Shown: piece after piece, positions 33,981 to 40,379 of the stretch | How the letters are laid out: every line of letters starts with the position of its first letter | Numbering within the stretch: the first letter of the stretch is position 1 | Source of the DNA: Butyrivibrio sp. INlla16 | GTDB taxonomy: Bacteria > Bacillota > Clostridia > Lachnospirales > Lachnospiraceae | Reading direction: 5' to 3' | NCBI RefSeq assembly: GCF_900104155.1 | Contig: NZ_FMYB01000042.1 | Location: forward strand, 1 to 40,379 | Length of the DNA: 40,379 bases | The notes under the pieces: generated by a model | What the model was told of the DNA's origin: nothing | Databases searched by the model: none | The model's input: only the letters and a program-made list of their open reading frames with translations | Translations under genes and position numbers: made by a program

Positions 33981-34062
33981 TCCCCCATATATATGTATAG
34001 ATTCTCGTTCTCGTTGCGAAAAACGCATAATCGAACGAGTCTCTATACATATATATGGGGGA
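33981..34062. repeat. 82-base hairpin downstream of argG
   Basis: Two 30-base arms (33981-34010 and 34033-34062) are complementary at 28 of 30 positions (mismatches at an internal TT/GA). The outer stem begins TCCCCCATATATATG; the inner part has a further TGCG/CGCA hairpin. It lies between the convergent argG and LytTR regulator genes and may end both transcripts, but no T-run follows, so a terminator role is not proved. Confidence 0.7.
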
Positions 34063-34080
34063 TTCCTTCATAATCCAACA

Positions 34081-34842
34081 TTATTCTTTTTCAGTTTTCT
34101 GTTTAGCCGCGAGGCGTCTTCTGATTTCTTTTATGTTGCCTCTGTAGGCAAAGGCAACTTTGAGTTTTTTATCGGTATCCATGATAACCCAGCCAAAGCC
34201 TTCGTCCTTTATGTGATTTACGTTTATCATCGCATCCTGTGAAATAGGACAGATGGCTGTGAATATCGCACACTGCTCAAAAAGGTTGTAAATATCGGTG
34301 ATAAGGTTGATGCTTCTGTTGTCTGTCAGATAAACAGTAAGCTGGTTCTCTCCTATCATCTCAGCGCAGATTATGTCATTTTCTCTGGCATAGATTGTCT
34401 GTCTCTCGCCGCGCATCTCAAGAGTTGGAATCGGATCGCCGAGTCTTTTTTCACACTCTGTCAGAATCTCCTCAAGATCCTTTACGCGGATCTGCTTATC
34501 AATAAAAAGAAGCTCATCATAGATGCCTGCTTCCTTTGCAAGAGCTTTGTAATCATGGCAGGAAGAACACATAACCACATTCTTCATCCCACCTATCTCA
34601 AACAGAAGCTTGGCAACATCCATGCCTGTCTTGAACCGCTCATCATCTTCATCGGGATTGGCCATATCTATGAAAATGATATCGTATACCTGCGGGAACC
34701 TTAAAAGTGCGGGAATATTACCATACAGATCGATGTAAAAATGCTCTTTTCCTTCCTTCTGATAGCGATCTGACTGGCGGCGCAAGAGGCGCTCCATCTG
34801 CTTTCTGTCAGCTATATTGTCATCAAAAACTGCTATATGCAT
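34081..34842 (-). CDS. LytTR-family response regulator
   Basis: A 253-residue regulator with a receiver domain (AVFDDN start; phosphoacceptor Asp in FIDMANPDE; K in FIDKQI) and a C-terminal LytTR DNA-binding domain (about 145-245). Such AgrA/ComE relatives usually pair with a HPK10 kinase; none is near. Start ATG at 34842 follows GAGG. Its targets may be virulence, competence or bacteriocin genes in other bacteria, unknown here. Confidence 0.85.
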   Translation of the reverse strand: MHIAVFDDNIADRKQMERLLRRQSDRYQKEGKEHFYIDLYGNIPALLRFPQVYDIIFIDMANPDEDDERFKTGMDVAKLLFEIGGMKNVVMCSSCHDYKALAKEAGIYDELLFIDKQIRVKDLEEILTECEKRLGDPIPTLEMRGERQTIYARENDIICAEMIGENQLTVYLTDNRSINLITDIYNLFEQCAIFTAICPISQDAMINVNHIKDEGFGWVIMDTDKKLKVAFAYRGNIKEIRRRLAAKQKTEKE

Positions 34843-34860
34843 TACAAAACCTCAAAAAAC

Positions 34861-35154
34861 TTATCTGAAAAGTATCTCAAGCGGAGACATTTTTATCGCC
34901 ACCACAATTCCAATCTGAGCGATGAGAATAAGCGGCATTCCTACCACAAAGTACCAGTGCTTGGTCTTGTGTCTGAAAATATACATACCAAGAATGCTTC
35001 CGATACTTCCGCCCATAAGCGCCAAGATAAACAGTACGGATTCGGGTGTCCTGAAGGAATTTCTCTTGGCCTTCCTTTTATCATTCCCCATCGAGATAAA
35101 ACTGATGATATTTATGATTCCTATATAAGATAATAAAAATTTTAGTGAGTCCAT
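34861..35154 (-). CDS. DUF1294 family small membrane protein
   Basis: A 97-residue protein with three membrane segments (MDSLKFLLSYIGIINIISFI, VLFILALMGGSIGSILGMYIF and FVVGMPLILIAQIGIVVAI) and the family-typical KRKAKRNSFRTPE loop and GGSIGSILGMY motif. The ATG was chosen at the normal family beginning, although the ribosome-binding site is weak. Function of DUF1294 is unknown. Confidence 0.82.
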   Translation of the reverse strand: MDSLKFLLSYIGIINIISFISMGNDKRKAKRNSFRTPESVLFILALMGGSIGSILGMYIFRHKTKHWYFVVGMPLILIAQIGIVVAIKMSPLEILFR

Positions 35155-35197
35155 GAATGATATTTTAATGCATAAAAAGCGGCGGTGCAATAAACAA

Positions 35198-35230
35198 AAG
35201 AGCCTTCAGTGAAAGTAATCTCACTGAAGG
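35198..35230 (-). terminator. terminator after the acyltransferase gene
   Basis: CCTTCAGTGA and TCACTGAAGG form a 10-bp stem with an 8-base loop. On the minus strand it is followed by CTCTTTTG. It lies 10 bases after the acyltransferase stop. Confidence 0.8.
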
Positions 35231-35240
35231 TCCATGTTTT

Positions 35241-36266
35241 TCATCTGATTTTATCTTTTAGTCTTGCATATAGCCTGAATACATTGGCACAAACCAATGT
35301 TCCTGCCGTAAATGTCAGAACGTTCATGACAAATCCGAATCTCTCATAATACTTAAAGTGAATTATCAGATTTATAAAAAGCCAGTGATACAAGTACATC
35401 CCATAGGTGACATCTATTCTGGCTCTTTTTGCAGGTAGCGAATATGCCGCAGCTATAGTCAAAAGGCATGTAACTGTGCCGCGAAGGAAATCGGTGTAGT
35501 ATCCGATTCCACTTGCAGGCAGGCAGTTTAGCCCGATCTGCACTGCCAAAAGAGCAATTGCCGCTTTTCCGATATGATCTTTCTTATATAATTCGCAGGT
35601 GTGAAACATAACTCCTACGAAGAACCAGAATGCATACGGAATAAAGGTGCGCTCGAGCAGTTTTTGCCAGGTCTCGGAAAGCTGCGGTGCCAAAAAACCG
35701 GATGCTATATTAAGTACTCCCAAAACCGCCACAACAACAAGCCAAACTGTCAGGTTTTTCCCATATCGCTTCAGAGCCTTTTTTACAAAAGGCAGTACTA
35801 TATAGAGCTGGATAATTACGGTAAAGAACCACATAGTGCCATTCATGCTGCCGGTTGCAAAGTTTTTCAGGCAATCAGGCGTATTGGCAAATCCGAGGCC
35901 TTGGATAATAGCCCACTTTATCATCGAGCTGTCGCAGCGTTTTCCTACAACAAAATATAACACCGCAACATATACAGCCATGCTGAGCCACATATCAATG
36001 TATATTCTGGCAATCCTCTTTTTTAAAAATGCACCGACCCTTTCTCCATATCTTTCAAAAGTAGCTGAAGCAAGAAATCCGGCTATGGTAAGCAAAACAA
36101 CAGTCGGTTGGAAGAAAGTTGATATTCCGCGCAAAGTAGCCACCTGATCTGCGGCCTGCGACGTATAATAATAGCCCACATGCCCGGTATAGTGGAGGTA
36201 CATCACACAAAATGCGGCAAAATAACGAATGAAGTCAAAAAAGTTTTCGGATTCTTTTCTGTTCAT
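35241..36266 (-). CDS. acyltransferase family 3 membrane protein
   Basis: A 341-residue integral membrane protein with about ten membrane segments. The acyltransferase-3 start block (NFFDFIRYFAAFCVMYLHYTGH) with its His is present; GTMWFFTVIIQLYIVLPF is a family-like motif in the middle. Such enzymes add acetyl or succinyl groups to surface polysaccharides. The ATG at 36266 (MNRKESENFF) has AAGGG nine bases upstream; a longer frame was rejected. It follows the S66 peptidase gene by 60 bases. Confidence 0.85.
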   Translation of the reverse strand: MNRKESENFFDFIRYFAAFCVMYLHYTGHVGYYYTSQAADQVATLRGISTFFQPTVVLLTIAGFLASATFERYGERVGAFLKKRIARIYIDMWLSMAVYVAVLYFVVGKRCDSSMIKWAIIQGLGFANTPDCLKNFATGSMNGTMWFFTVIIQLYIVLPFVKKALKRYGKNLTVWLVVVAVLGVLNIASGFLAPQLSETWQKLLERTFIPYAFWFFVGVMFHTCELYKKDHIGKAAIALLAVQIGLNCLPASGIGYYTDFLRGTVTCLLTIAAAYSLPAKRARIDVTYGMYLYHWLFINLIIHFKYYERFGFVMNVLTFTAGTLVCANVFRLYARLKDKIR

Positions 36267-36326
36267 ATAAGTCAGCCCTTTCAATCCTATCGTAAGCAAA
36301 CAATCCGTTCTTTACGAAACGATTTT

Positions 36327-37412
36327 TTATTCATATTTAAATCTCAAGTCATTCCCATTAGCGTAAACCAGAACTTCCGCTCCCATTACAACCGGAAGCA
36401 TCGGATCTATATGGCCTATATCGGCATCCATGATAATAGGAACATTGAAACACGAAACCACATCCGTCACTGCATTGTACTGATCTGCTCCCATCATCTC
36501 CTGTCCGAATGCTGTAAGCGGTCTTCCGATCACAAACCCTGCTGCGCTGTCGAACCATCCCGCTTCTCTCATGTTCCATATCGCCCTTCGATAACTCATC
36601 GGAGTAAGGTCGCAGGCTTCAAGCACCCAGATTACATTCTTGTGGTCCCGGTTAAACTCCTTTACCTTATCAAACCTTGTACCCACCATATTGGCAAGAA
36701 CGTCAACGCAGCCTCCAAGCAATATTCCACTCATTTTTATCTCGGTATCGGTACCTGCCTTTTCTGCCTTTCCGTTTTTACACAAAAAGCTTGTGAGCAC
36801 TTTTTCCGAATTATATTCATAGGGTATATCAAAATCAATTTTCGAATATTCCGAAGGATCCAGATCACGGGGAAGCGGATTCTCTTCCTTTGCCGGATCT
36901 ACAAATTTCTCATACCCCGAAAACTCCGTCTTTGTCCCCTCAAGAAGTGCCATAGCATCCTCTTCGGGGAGCTCCCATTTCTTGGAAAAACCGGAAATGC
37001 AAGGTCCGTAGATTCCCTGCACACCCGAGATCGTAACAAGCGGAAAAATAAAATTGGTATTGTCGGAATATCCGATGTACCACTTGGGTTTAGCTCCTGC
37101 AAGAGCCTCAAAATCCACGTTTGTTATGGTCTCATTCATGAGCTCTCCACCGCCTGCGGAAATGATTGCATCAATATCATCTCTTTTATAAAAATCCACA
37201 AGCTCAGCTGCTGCCACCTTCGGATCGGTGTTTATCCCTATGCCGTCGTTTTTGAAAAGTGTATCGCCCTCTACTATCTTATAGCCTTTGTTTTCCAGAT
37301 TTTTCTTTGCGAAAAAATACATCGAGTGATATGGCTCGCTCGATGGGCCAAAAGAAGGCGCCGTAATTCCTATTGTGTCACCGGGTTTGATATAGTCTGG
37401 TCGTTTGATCAT
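36327..37412 (-). CDS. S66 family LD-carboxypeptidase-like protein
   Basis: Serine peptidase family that trims murein tetrapeptides or related peptides, 361 residues. Nucleophile Ser in YIGYSDNT, the Glu region in WVLEACDLTPMSYR, and His in IGHIDPMLPVVMGAE fit the S66 Ser-Glu-His triad. The start follows an AGGAGG site. No signal peptide is seen, consistent with cytoplasmic LdcA, or with MccF-like immunity proteins, which share the fold. The upstream gap holds the third REP-like repeat. Confidence 0.88.
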   Translation of the reverse strand: MIKRPDYIKPGDTIGITAPSFGPSSEPYHSMYFFAKKNLENKGYKIVEGDTLFKNDGIGINTDPKVAAAELVDFYKRDDIDAIISAGGGELMNETITNVDFEALAGAKPKWYIGYSDNTNFIFPLVTISGVQGIYGPCISGFSKKWELPEEDAMALLEGTKTEFSGYEKFVDPAKEENPLPRDLDPSEYSKIDFDIPYEYNSEKVLTSFLCKNGKAEKAGTDTEIKMSGILLGGCVDVLANMVGTRFDKVKEFNRDHKNVIWVLEACDLTPMSYRRAIWNMREAGWFDSAAGFVIGRPLTAFGQEMMGADQYNAVTDVVSCFNVPIIMDADIGHIDPMLPVVMGAEVLVYANGNDLRFKYE

Positions 37413-37430
37413 GTCTGTTCCTCCTGGTAT

Positions 37431-37515
37431 TTCCCCTCATCCGGCGCTTCGCGCCACCTTCCCCCTCAAGGGGAAGGCATATATTATTCATCCTCTTTCC
37501 TCAGGGGGAAGGCAT
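37431..37515 (-). repeat. REP-like double-hairpin repeat, copy 3
   Basis: GGCGC/GCGCC, then CCTTCCCC/GGGGAAGG, then TCAGGGGGAAGGC. It fills the gap between the DUF5721-like and S66 genes. Confidence 0.8.
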
Positions 37516-37516
37516 C

Positions 37517-37996
37517 TTAAAGTTCTTCATAACTGATGCCGACGCTGTCAAGAAAGCGCTTCATATAGTCGTCCCAAATCTTTTTGTAGGATTTGTCCAG
37601 AGTGAAGCCCGAGAGGGCTGCTCCTGTAGTGATGGTGATATGCCCCTCCTTGAATTTCAAGATAAAAACTAAAGACGACACAATCTGCCGCAGGTCATCA
37701 GGCAAAAGTTCATCCTTCCTGGGTGGTGCGACGCACATGATGAATTTGAAGGAAACCGGGGTGTTTTTCCCCTTTATCAGTTCATAGCAGACAGGTTTAA
37801 GCTCGCTCCATTTGGAAAGCTCATATTCAGGCTTTTCGCTGTCATCCCCGAAAAACTCCCTATTCACATGTCCGTCAATTGTGTATGTATTCGCAATCTG
37901 CAGCTCGGCACTCTCAAGCAAAAACTCATCAAAAACCTCAGATGCAAGTAATGCAGACATAAACTGTCTTGTGTTTTTTATCTGTAAAGCAATCAT
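37517..37996 (-). CDS. DUF5721-like protein
   Basis: A 159-residue soluble protein starting MIALQIKNTRQFMSALLASEVFDEFLL, matching my recollection of DUF5721 of Lachnospiraceae (FMSxLL-AS-FD-FLL and IDGHVNREFF). The ATG overlaps the UbiB stop by four bases. No catalytic motif is evident. Cotranscribed with the UbiB and phasin-like genes. Confidence 0.65.
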   Translation of the reverse strand: MIALQIKNTRQFMSALLASEVFDEFLLESAELQIANTYTIDGHVNREFFGDDSEKPEYELSKWSELKPVCYELIKGKNTPVSFKFIMCVAPPRKDELLPDDLRQIVSSLVFILKFKEGHITITTGAALSGFTLDKSYKKIWDDYMKRFLDSVGISYEEL

Positions 37997-39735
37997 AAAT
38001 GTTTATTCTTTCTTCTGCGCCGCCTTCTGTAGGCAATTTTAAGCGCGATATTTCTTATTACCAAAAAGCCGCTGACCACCATTGCAAAGACAAATCCAAG
38101 CGCGCCGAGAACAGGGATTCCGAAAACCTGAGGTTTCATCTCTGTAAGGCACATGATACTGGATGAGATCAGAAGCGCTGCAACGCCAAGACCTATGACC
38201 ACATTTCTGATAGATGAATAGATGAGTTCATCCACTTCCTTGGATGAGCTTATCGTGATATTCACTTTGCTCTGTCCGGCGAGGTATTCCTTCATCGCCT
38301 GTGCTGTCAGCGAAGGAAGTTCAATCCCTTTATCCGCTGCACGATAAAGTGCTCTGCCATATTTCATGAGTTCTTCTTTGATATCAAGGTTCTCAATAAA
38401 CTCATCGGTAATTCTGGCAGTCGCAATCTGTAACATATTTATCTCTGGACTTATGGTTGCAAGAACGCCCTGCATGTGCGCAAGTCCTCTGCATAGAAGC
38501 GTCATTCCATGAGGAAGGGCGATTCCGTTTTCCTTCATAATATCCATGAGACACTGGAGCGCTGCCGCAATATCCAGGCTTCCGAAAGACACTGAGCCGT
38601 ACTGCTCAATAAAGCCTTTCAAATCAATATAAAGCTTATCCCTGTCGGGAGTTCCGCTCACCTGTCCAAGATCGAGAACCGCATTTTCCACAGCCTGTAT
38701 ATCATGGAGAGCAATGCCGCGTACGCCGCGAACCATCAGCCGTCTGTCTCTTTCTGATAGTCTGCCCATCATTCCCATGTCAATCCAGATGATCTTGCCA
38801 TCTCTGACTTTGACATTACCGGGATGAGGATCCGCGTGAAAGAAGCCGTCATTCATAACCTGTTTGATAAAGTTGTTGACGAATTTTTCACCAATCTCAT
38901 CGAGATCATACCCATGTGCGGTAAGGTACTCAACATCATCGATTGAGCAGCCATCAATATACTCCATGACAAGAACCTTGTCCGTCGAGTACTCCGGGAA
39001 CATCTTGGGACATCCGACATATCTGACATCCTTGTTGTTACGGGCAAACTCGGCCATATTGCAGGCTTCCGTGAAAAAGTCCATCTCCTCTTTGGCTACG
39101 GCCCACATCTCATCGAGAACCATATCAAGGTCCACAATATTTTTAAGATCTCCAACCGGCGGCATGAGCTTTACAAGCCTGTGTAAAAGGCTGATGTCGC
39201 GGCTCATGATCTCATAAACGCCCTTTCTCTGGACCTTTATGATGACATCACCGATACCGTCCTCTGATGATACATTCTTAAGCCTGGCCCTGTGCACCTG
39301 CGCAATCGAAGCCGAGCCGAGGGTCTTTTCATCAATCCACTCGTAGATGTCCGTGCAGGGACTTCCATAGGAGTCCTCTATGACCTCGATCACCTCATTA
39401 AATGGCATGGGCGGAACGTCAAAATTGAGCTTTGCGAGTTCATCACAATAACGCTTCGGCAGAATGTCGGAATGCATCGACATTATCTGACCAAGCTTGA
39501 TGTATGTGGGACCAAGCTCCTCTAAGATTACACGGAGCTTCTCGGGTGATATTCCCCTTGTGATTTTATTTCTTGCGAGGACAGCCTTGATTTCCTTGAA
39601 TCTTGCACTGTCCTCGGCACTTCTTTCTTTATAGGTCTCCTTTGAAGCGCTGCCGTTCTTTTCAGCCTCCGCCTTATCAGCCTGGGCGTCGGCAACCTGC
39701 CTCATTTTACTGACCAGATCTGTCAAATCAGCCAT
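37993..39735 (-). CDS. UbiB/ABC1 (AarF) atypical kinase
   Basis: Membrane-associated atypical kinase, 580 residues. The KxGQ motif (YIKLGQIMSM, about 79-84) and the A/S-rich loop (LGSASIAQVHRARL) that replace the normal P-loop are present. Kinase-like HADPHPGNVKV and IDMGMMGRL follow, and two C-terminal membrane segments (about 515-565). Roles in lipid and quinone metabolism are known in other bacteria. The small phasin-like protein directly upstream (5 bases) is a frequent partner. Confidence 0.93.
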   Translation of the reverse strand: MADLTDLVSKMRQVADAQADKAEAEKNGSASKETYKERSAEDSARFKEIKAVLARNKITRGISPEKLRVILEELGPTYIKLGQIMSMHSDILPKRYCDELAKLNFDVPPMPFNEVIEVIEDSYGSPCTDIYEWIDEKTLGSASIAQVHRARLKNVSSEDGIGDVIIKVQRKGVYEIMSRDISLLHRLVKLMPPVGDLKNIVDLDMVLDEMWAVAKEEMDFFTEACNMAEFARNNKDVRYVGCPKMFPEYSTDKVLVMEYIDGCSIDDVEYLTAHGYDLDEIGEKFVNNFIKQVMNDGFFHADPHPGNVKVRDGKIIWIDMGMMGRLSERDRRLMVRGVRGIALHDIQAVENAVLDLGQVSGTPDRDKLYIDLKGFIEQYGSVSFGSLDIAAALQCLMDIMKENGIALPHGMTLLCRGLAHMQGVLATISPEINMLQIATARITDEFIENLDIKEELMKYGRALYRAADKGIELPSLTAQAMKEYLAGQSKVNITISSSKEVDELIYSSIRNVVIGLGVAALLISSSIMCLTEMKPQVFGIPVLGALGFVFAMVVSGFLVIRNIALKIAYRRRRRRKNKHL

Positions 39736-39740
39736 CTAAG

Positions 39741-40022
39741 TCACTCTTTATTTTCTGCTGCTGCAATAAGCTCCTTTAACTTAGCGAGCTCGTCTGCCGA
39801 AAGACCATCAACAACCTTGGAAAGATCCTTCTTCTCATCCTTCTTGGTGCTGTCCTTTACCGTGCGCTTCAACTCCTGATTGAGAGCCTTGCCCTGTTCA
39901 ACGGTAATCTCACCCTTTTCAACCATCTCGTTTAAAAGCTCTCCGGCTTTCTCGGTCGTAAGAGCAACCGCTCCAACACCTGCAAGCAGTAATTTTTTCA
40001 ATCCGTCTGTAAGATTTTCCAT
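39741..40022 (-). CDS. phasin-like small coiled-coil protein
   Basis: A 93-residue helical protein (MENLTDGLKKLLLAGVGAVALTTEK, then helices rich in Lys/Glu) resembling the phasin superfamily proteins that stand before UbiB genes. No polyhydroxyalkanoate genes are near. An AGGAGG site lies before the ATG. It may regulate or localise the kinase; this is inferred from repeated gene pairing. Confidence 0.75.
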   Translation of the reverse strand: MENLTDGLKKLLLAGVGAVALTTEKAGELLNEMVEKGEITVEQGKALNQELKRTVKDSTKKDEKKDLSKVVDGLSADELAKLKELIAAAENKE

Positions 40023-40040
40023 GGTTAAAACCTCCTCATA

Positions 40041-40067
40041 AAATTTGGTAGTGTCAAATTTACTACC
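40041..40067. promoter_or_regulatory. interleaved inverted repeats upstream of the phasin-ubiB unit
   Basis: GGTAGT/ACTACC (40047-40052, 40062-40067) overlap AAATTTG/CAAATTT (40041-40047, 40055-40061). A T-run follows on the plus strand. The site could be an operator of the leftward unit or a terminator for rightward reading. Confidence 0.4.
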
Positions 40068-40176
40068 TCTTTTTTGTTCTAAAGCCTTGATTTATCGGGA
40101 GTTCAAAATAAAATGAGCATTGACCTCCCTTTTTGGTATAATGTCAGCGACCAAACTCACAAAAAACCAGGAGACA

Positions 40177-40379
40177 ATGCTCGTGAACATTATACTTTAT
40201 TTACTTGAAATCATCCACCAACTCTATCAGCAGAATTGCTGGCTGGTAAACTTCATATGCAGATATATACCGCTAAAACAGTGGGCTTTCGACGATTCCC
40301 ATTCTCCCAAATATCAAAAGTTCAAAGTTGATAAGCTTCCCGTCATCATAAAAGTAGAGCCATGGGATTACCGTGATTT
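40177..40379 (+). CDS. transposase N-terminus, cut by the window edge
   Basis: An open frame runs to the window end without a stop (67 codons, starting MLVNIILYLLEIIHQLYQQN). The NIILYLL start and the later KVDKLPVIIKVEPWDYRD resemble the N-terminal region of transposases from Clostridia insertion sequences with a zinc-ribbon and DDE domain, recalled without certainty. AGGAG lies four bases before the ATG; a GTG two codons on would have better spacing. The IS left end should lie near 40090-40170. Confidence 0.5.
   Translation, partial: MLVNIILYLLEIIHQLYQQNCWLVNFICRYIPLKQWAFDDSHSPKYQKFKVDKLPVIIKVEPWDYRD

Noticed and set aside
36180..37520. Long plus-strand open frame of 446 codons opposite the S66 gene
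   Set aside because: It is antisense to a complete S66 peptidase with intact motifs, has no ribosome-binding site, and its composition is typical of a shadow frame.
40046..40076. Plus-strand intrinsic terminator
   Set aside because: A stem and T-run exist, but no rightward gene ends here; an operator or an IS-end feature is equally likely, so it was listed as a regulatory repeat only.
1..40379. CRISPR arrays, tRNA or rRNA genes, complete insertion sequences
   Set aside because: No regularly spaced repeats with unique spacers, no cloverleaf or rRNA stretches, and only one truncated transposase start were seen.

Overview
The window looks like a chromosomal segment of a low-to-moderate GC, anaerobic Firmicute of the Lachnospiraceae (Butyrivibrio/Roseburia type). 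The basis is the style of the housekeeping proteins, strong GGAGG ribosome-binding sites, the arginine-competence-two-component gene layout, and integrative-element genes typical of that family. Genus is an inference, since no rRNA is present.

Bases 1 to about 7,350 are one end of an integrative and conjugative element (ICE). All its genes read leftward: a 65-residue protein, ParA, ParB, a RepA-type initiator with a DUF6017-like C-terminus, a small membrane protein, a 91-residue protein, a PcfB/DUF3801 protein and the VirD4/TraG coupling protein, then small genes running off the edge. Two intrinsic terminators bracket the partition-replication unit. Candidate ParB-site palindromes, iteron-like repeats inside the initiator gene and a repeat-rich leader suggest plasmid-like maintenance. 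The element abuts the 3' end of rlmD (rumA), a known ICE insertion site, and RlmD's C-terminus appears to have been changed by the junction. The recombinase must lie outside the window.

Bases 7,350 to 19,500 are mixed core genes: rlmD, a small unknown gene, a stand-alone FliD-C-terminus-like protein, a GH3-like membrane-anchored protein with altered catalytic motifs, glyA, a diacylglycerol-kinase-like lipid kinase, a PAP2 phosphatase, a GT2 glycosyltransferase, a DUF1653 protein, holA, a tandem-ACT protein and a small secreted protein. Between the GH3 gene and glyA lies an 848-base non-coding stretch. It has a consensus promoter and an intrinsic terminator about 370 bases apart, which is the best candidate here for an undescribed RNA.

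Bases 19,500 to 34,000 hold a leftward block argC-GNAT-argJ-argB-argD-binding protein, followed after a terminator by comEA, response regulator, histidine kinase, GerMN lipoprotein and comEC. The kinase-regulator-GerMN trio resembles actinobacterial MtrA-MtrB-LpqB and here sits between the two DNA-uptake genes. argG reads the other way across an intergenic region full of ATGCA half-sites that look like ArgR operators.

Bases 34,000 to 40,379 hold a LytTR response regulator, a DUF1294 membrane protein, an acyltransferase, an S66 carboxypeptidase, a DUF5721-like protein, a UbiB/ABC1 kinase with a phasin-like partner, and the start of a transposase. Three copies of a REP-like double-hairpin repeat lie in intercistronic gaps, all in the same orientation relative to the flanking genes.
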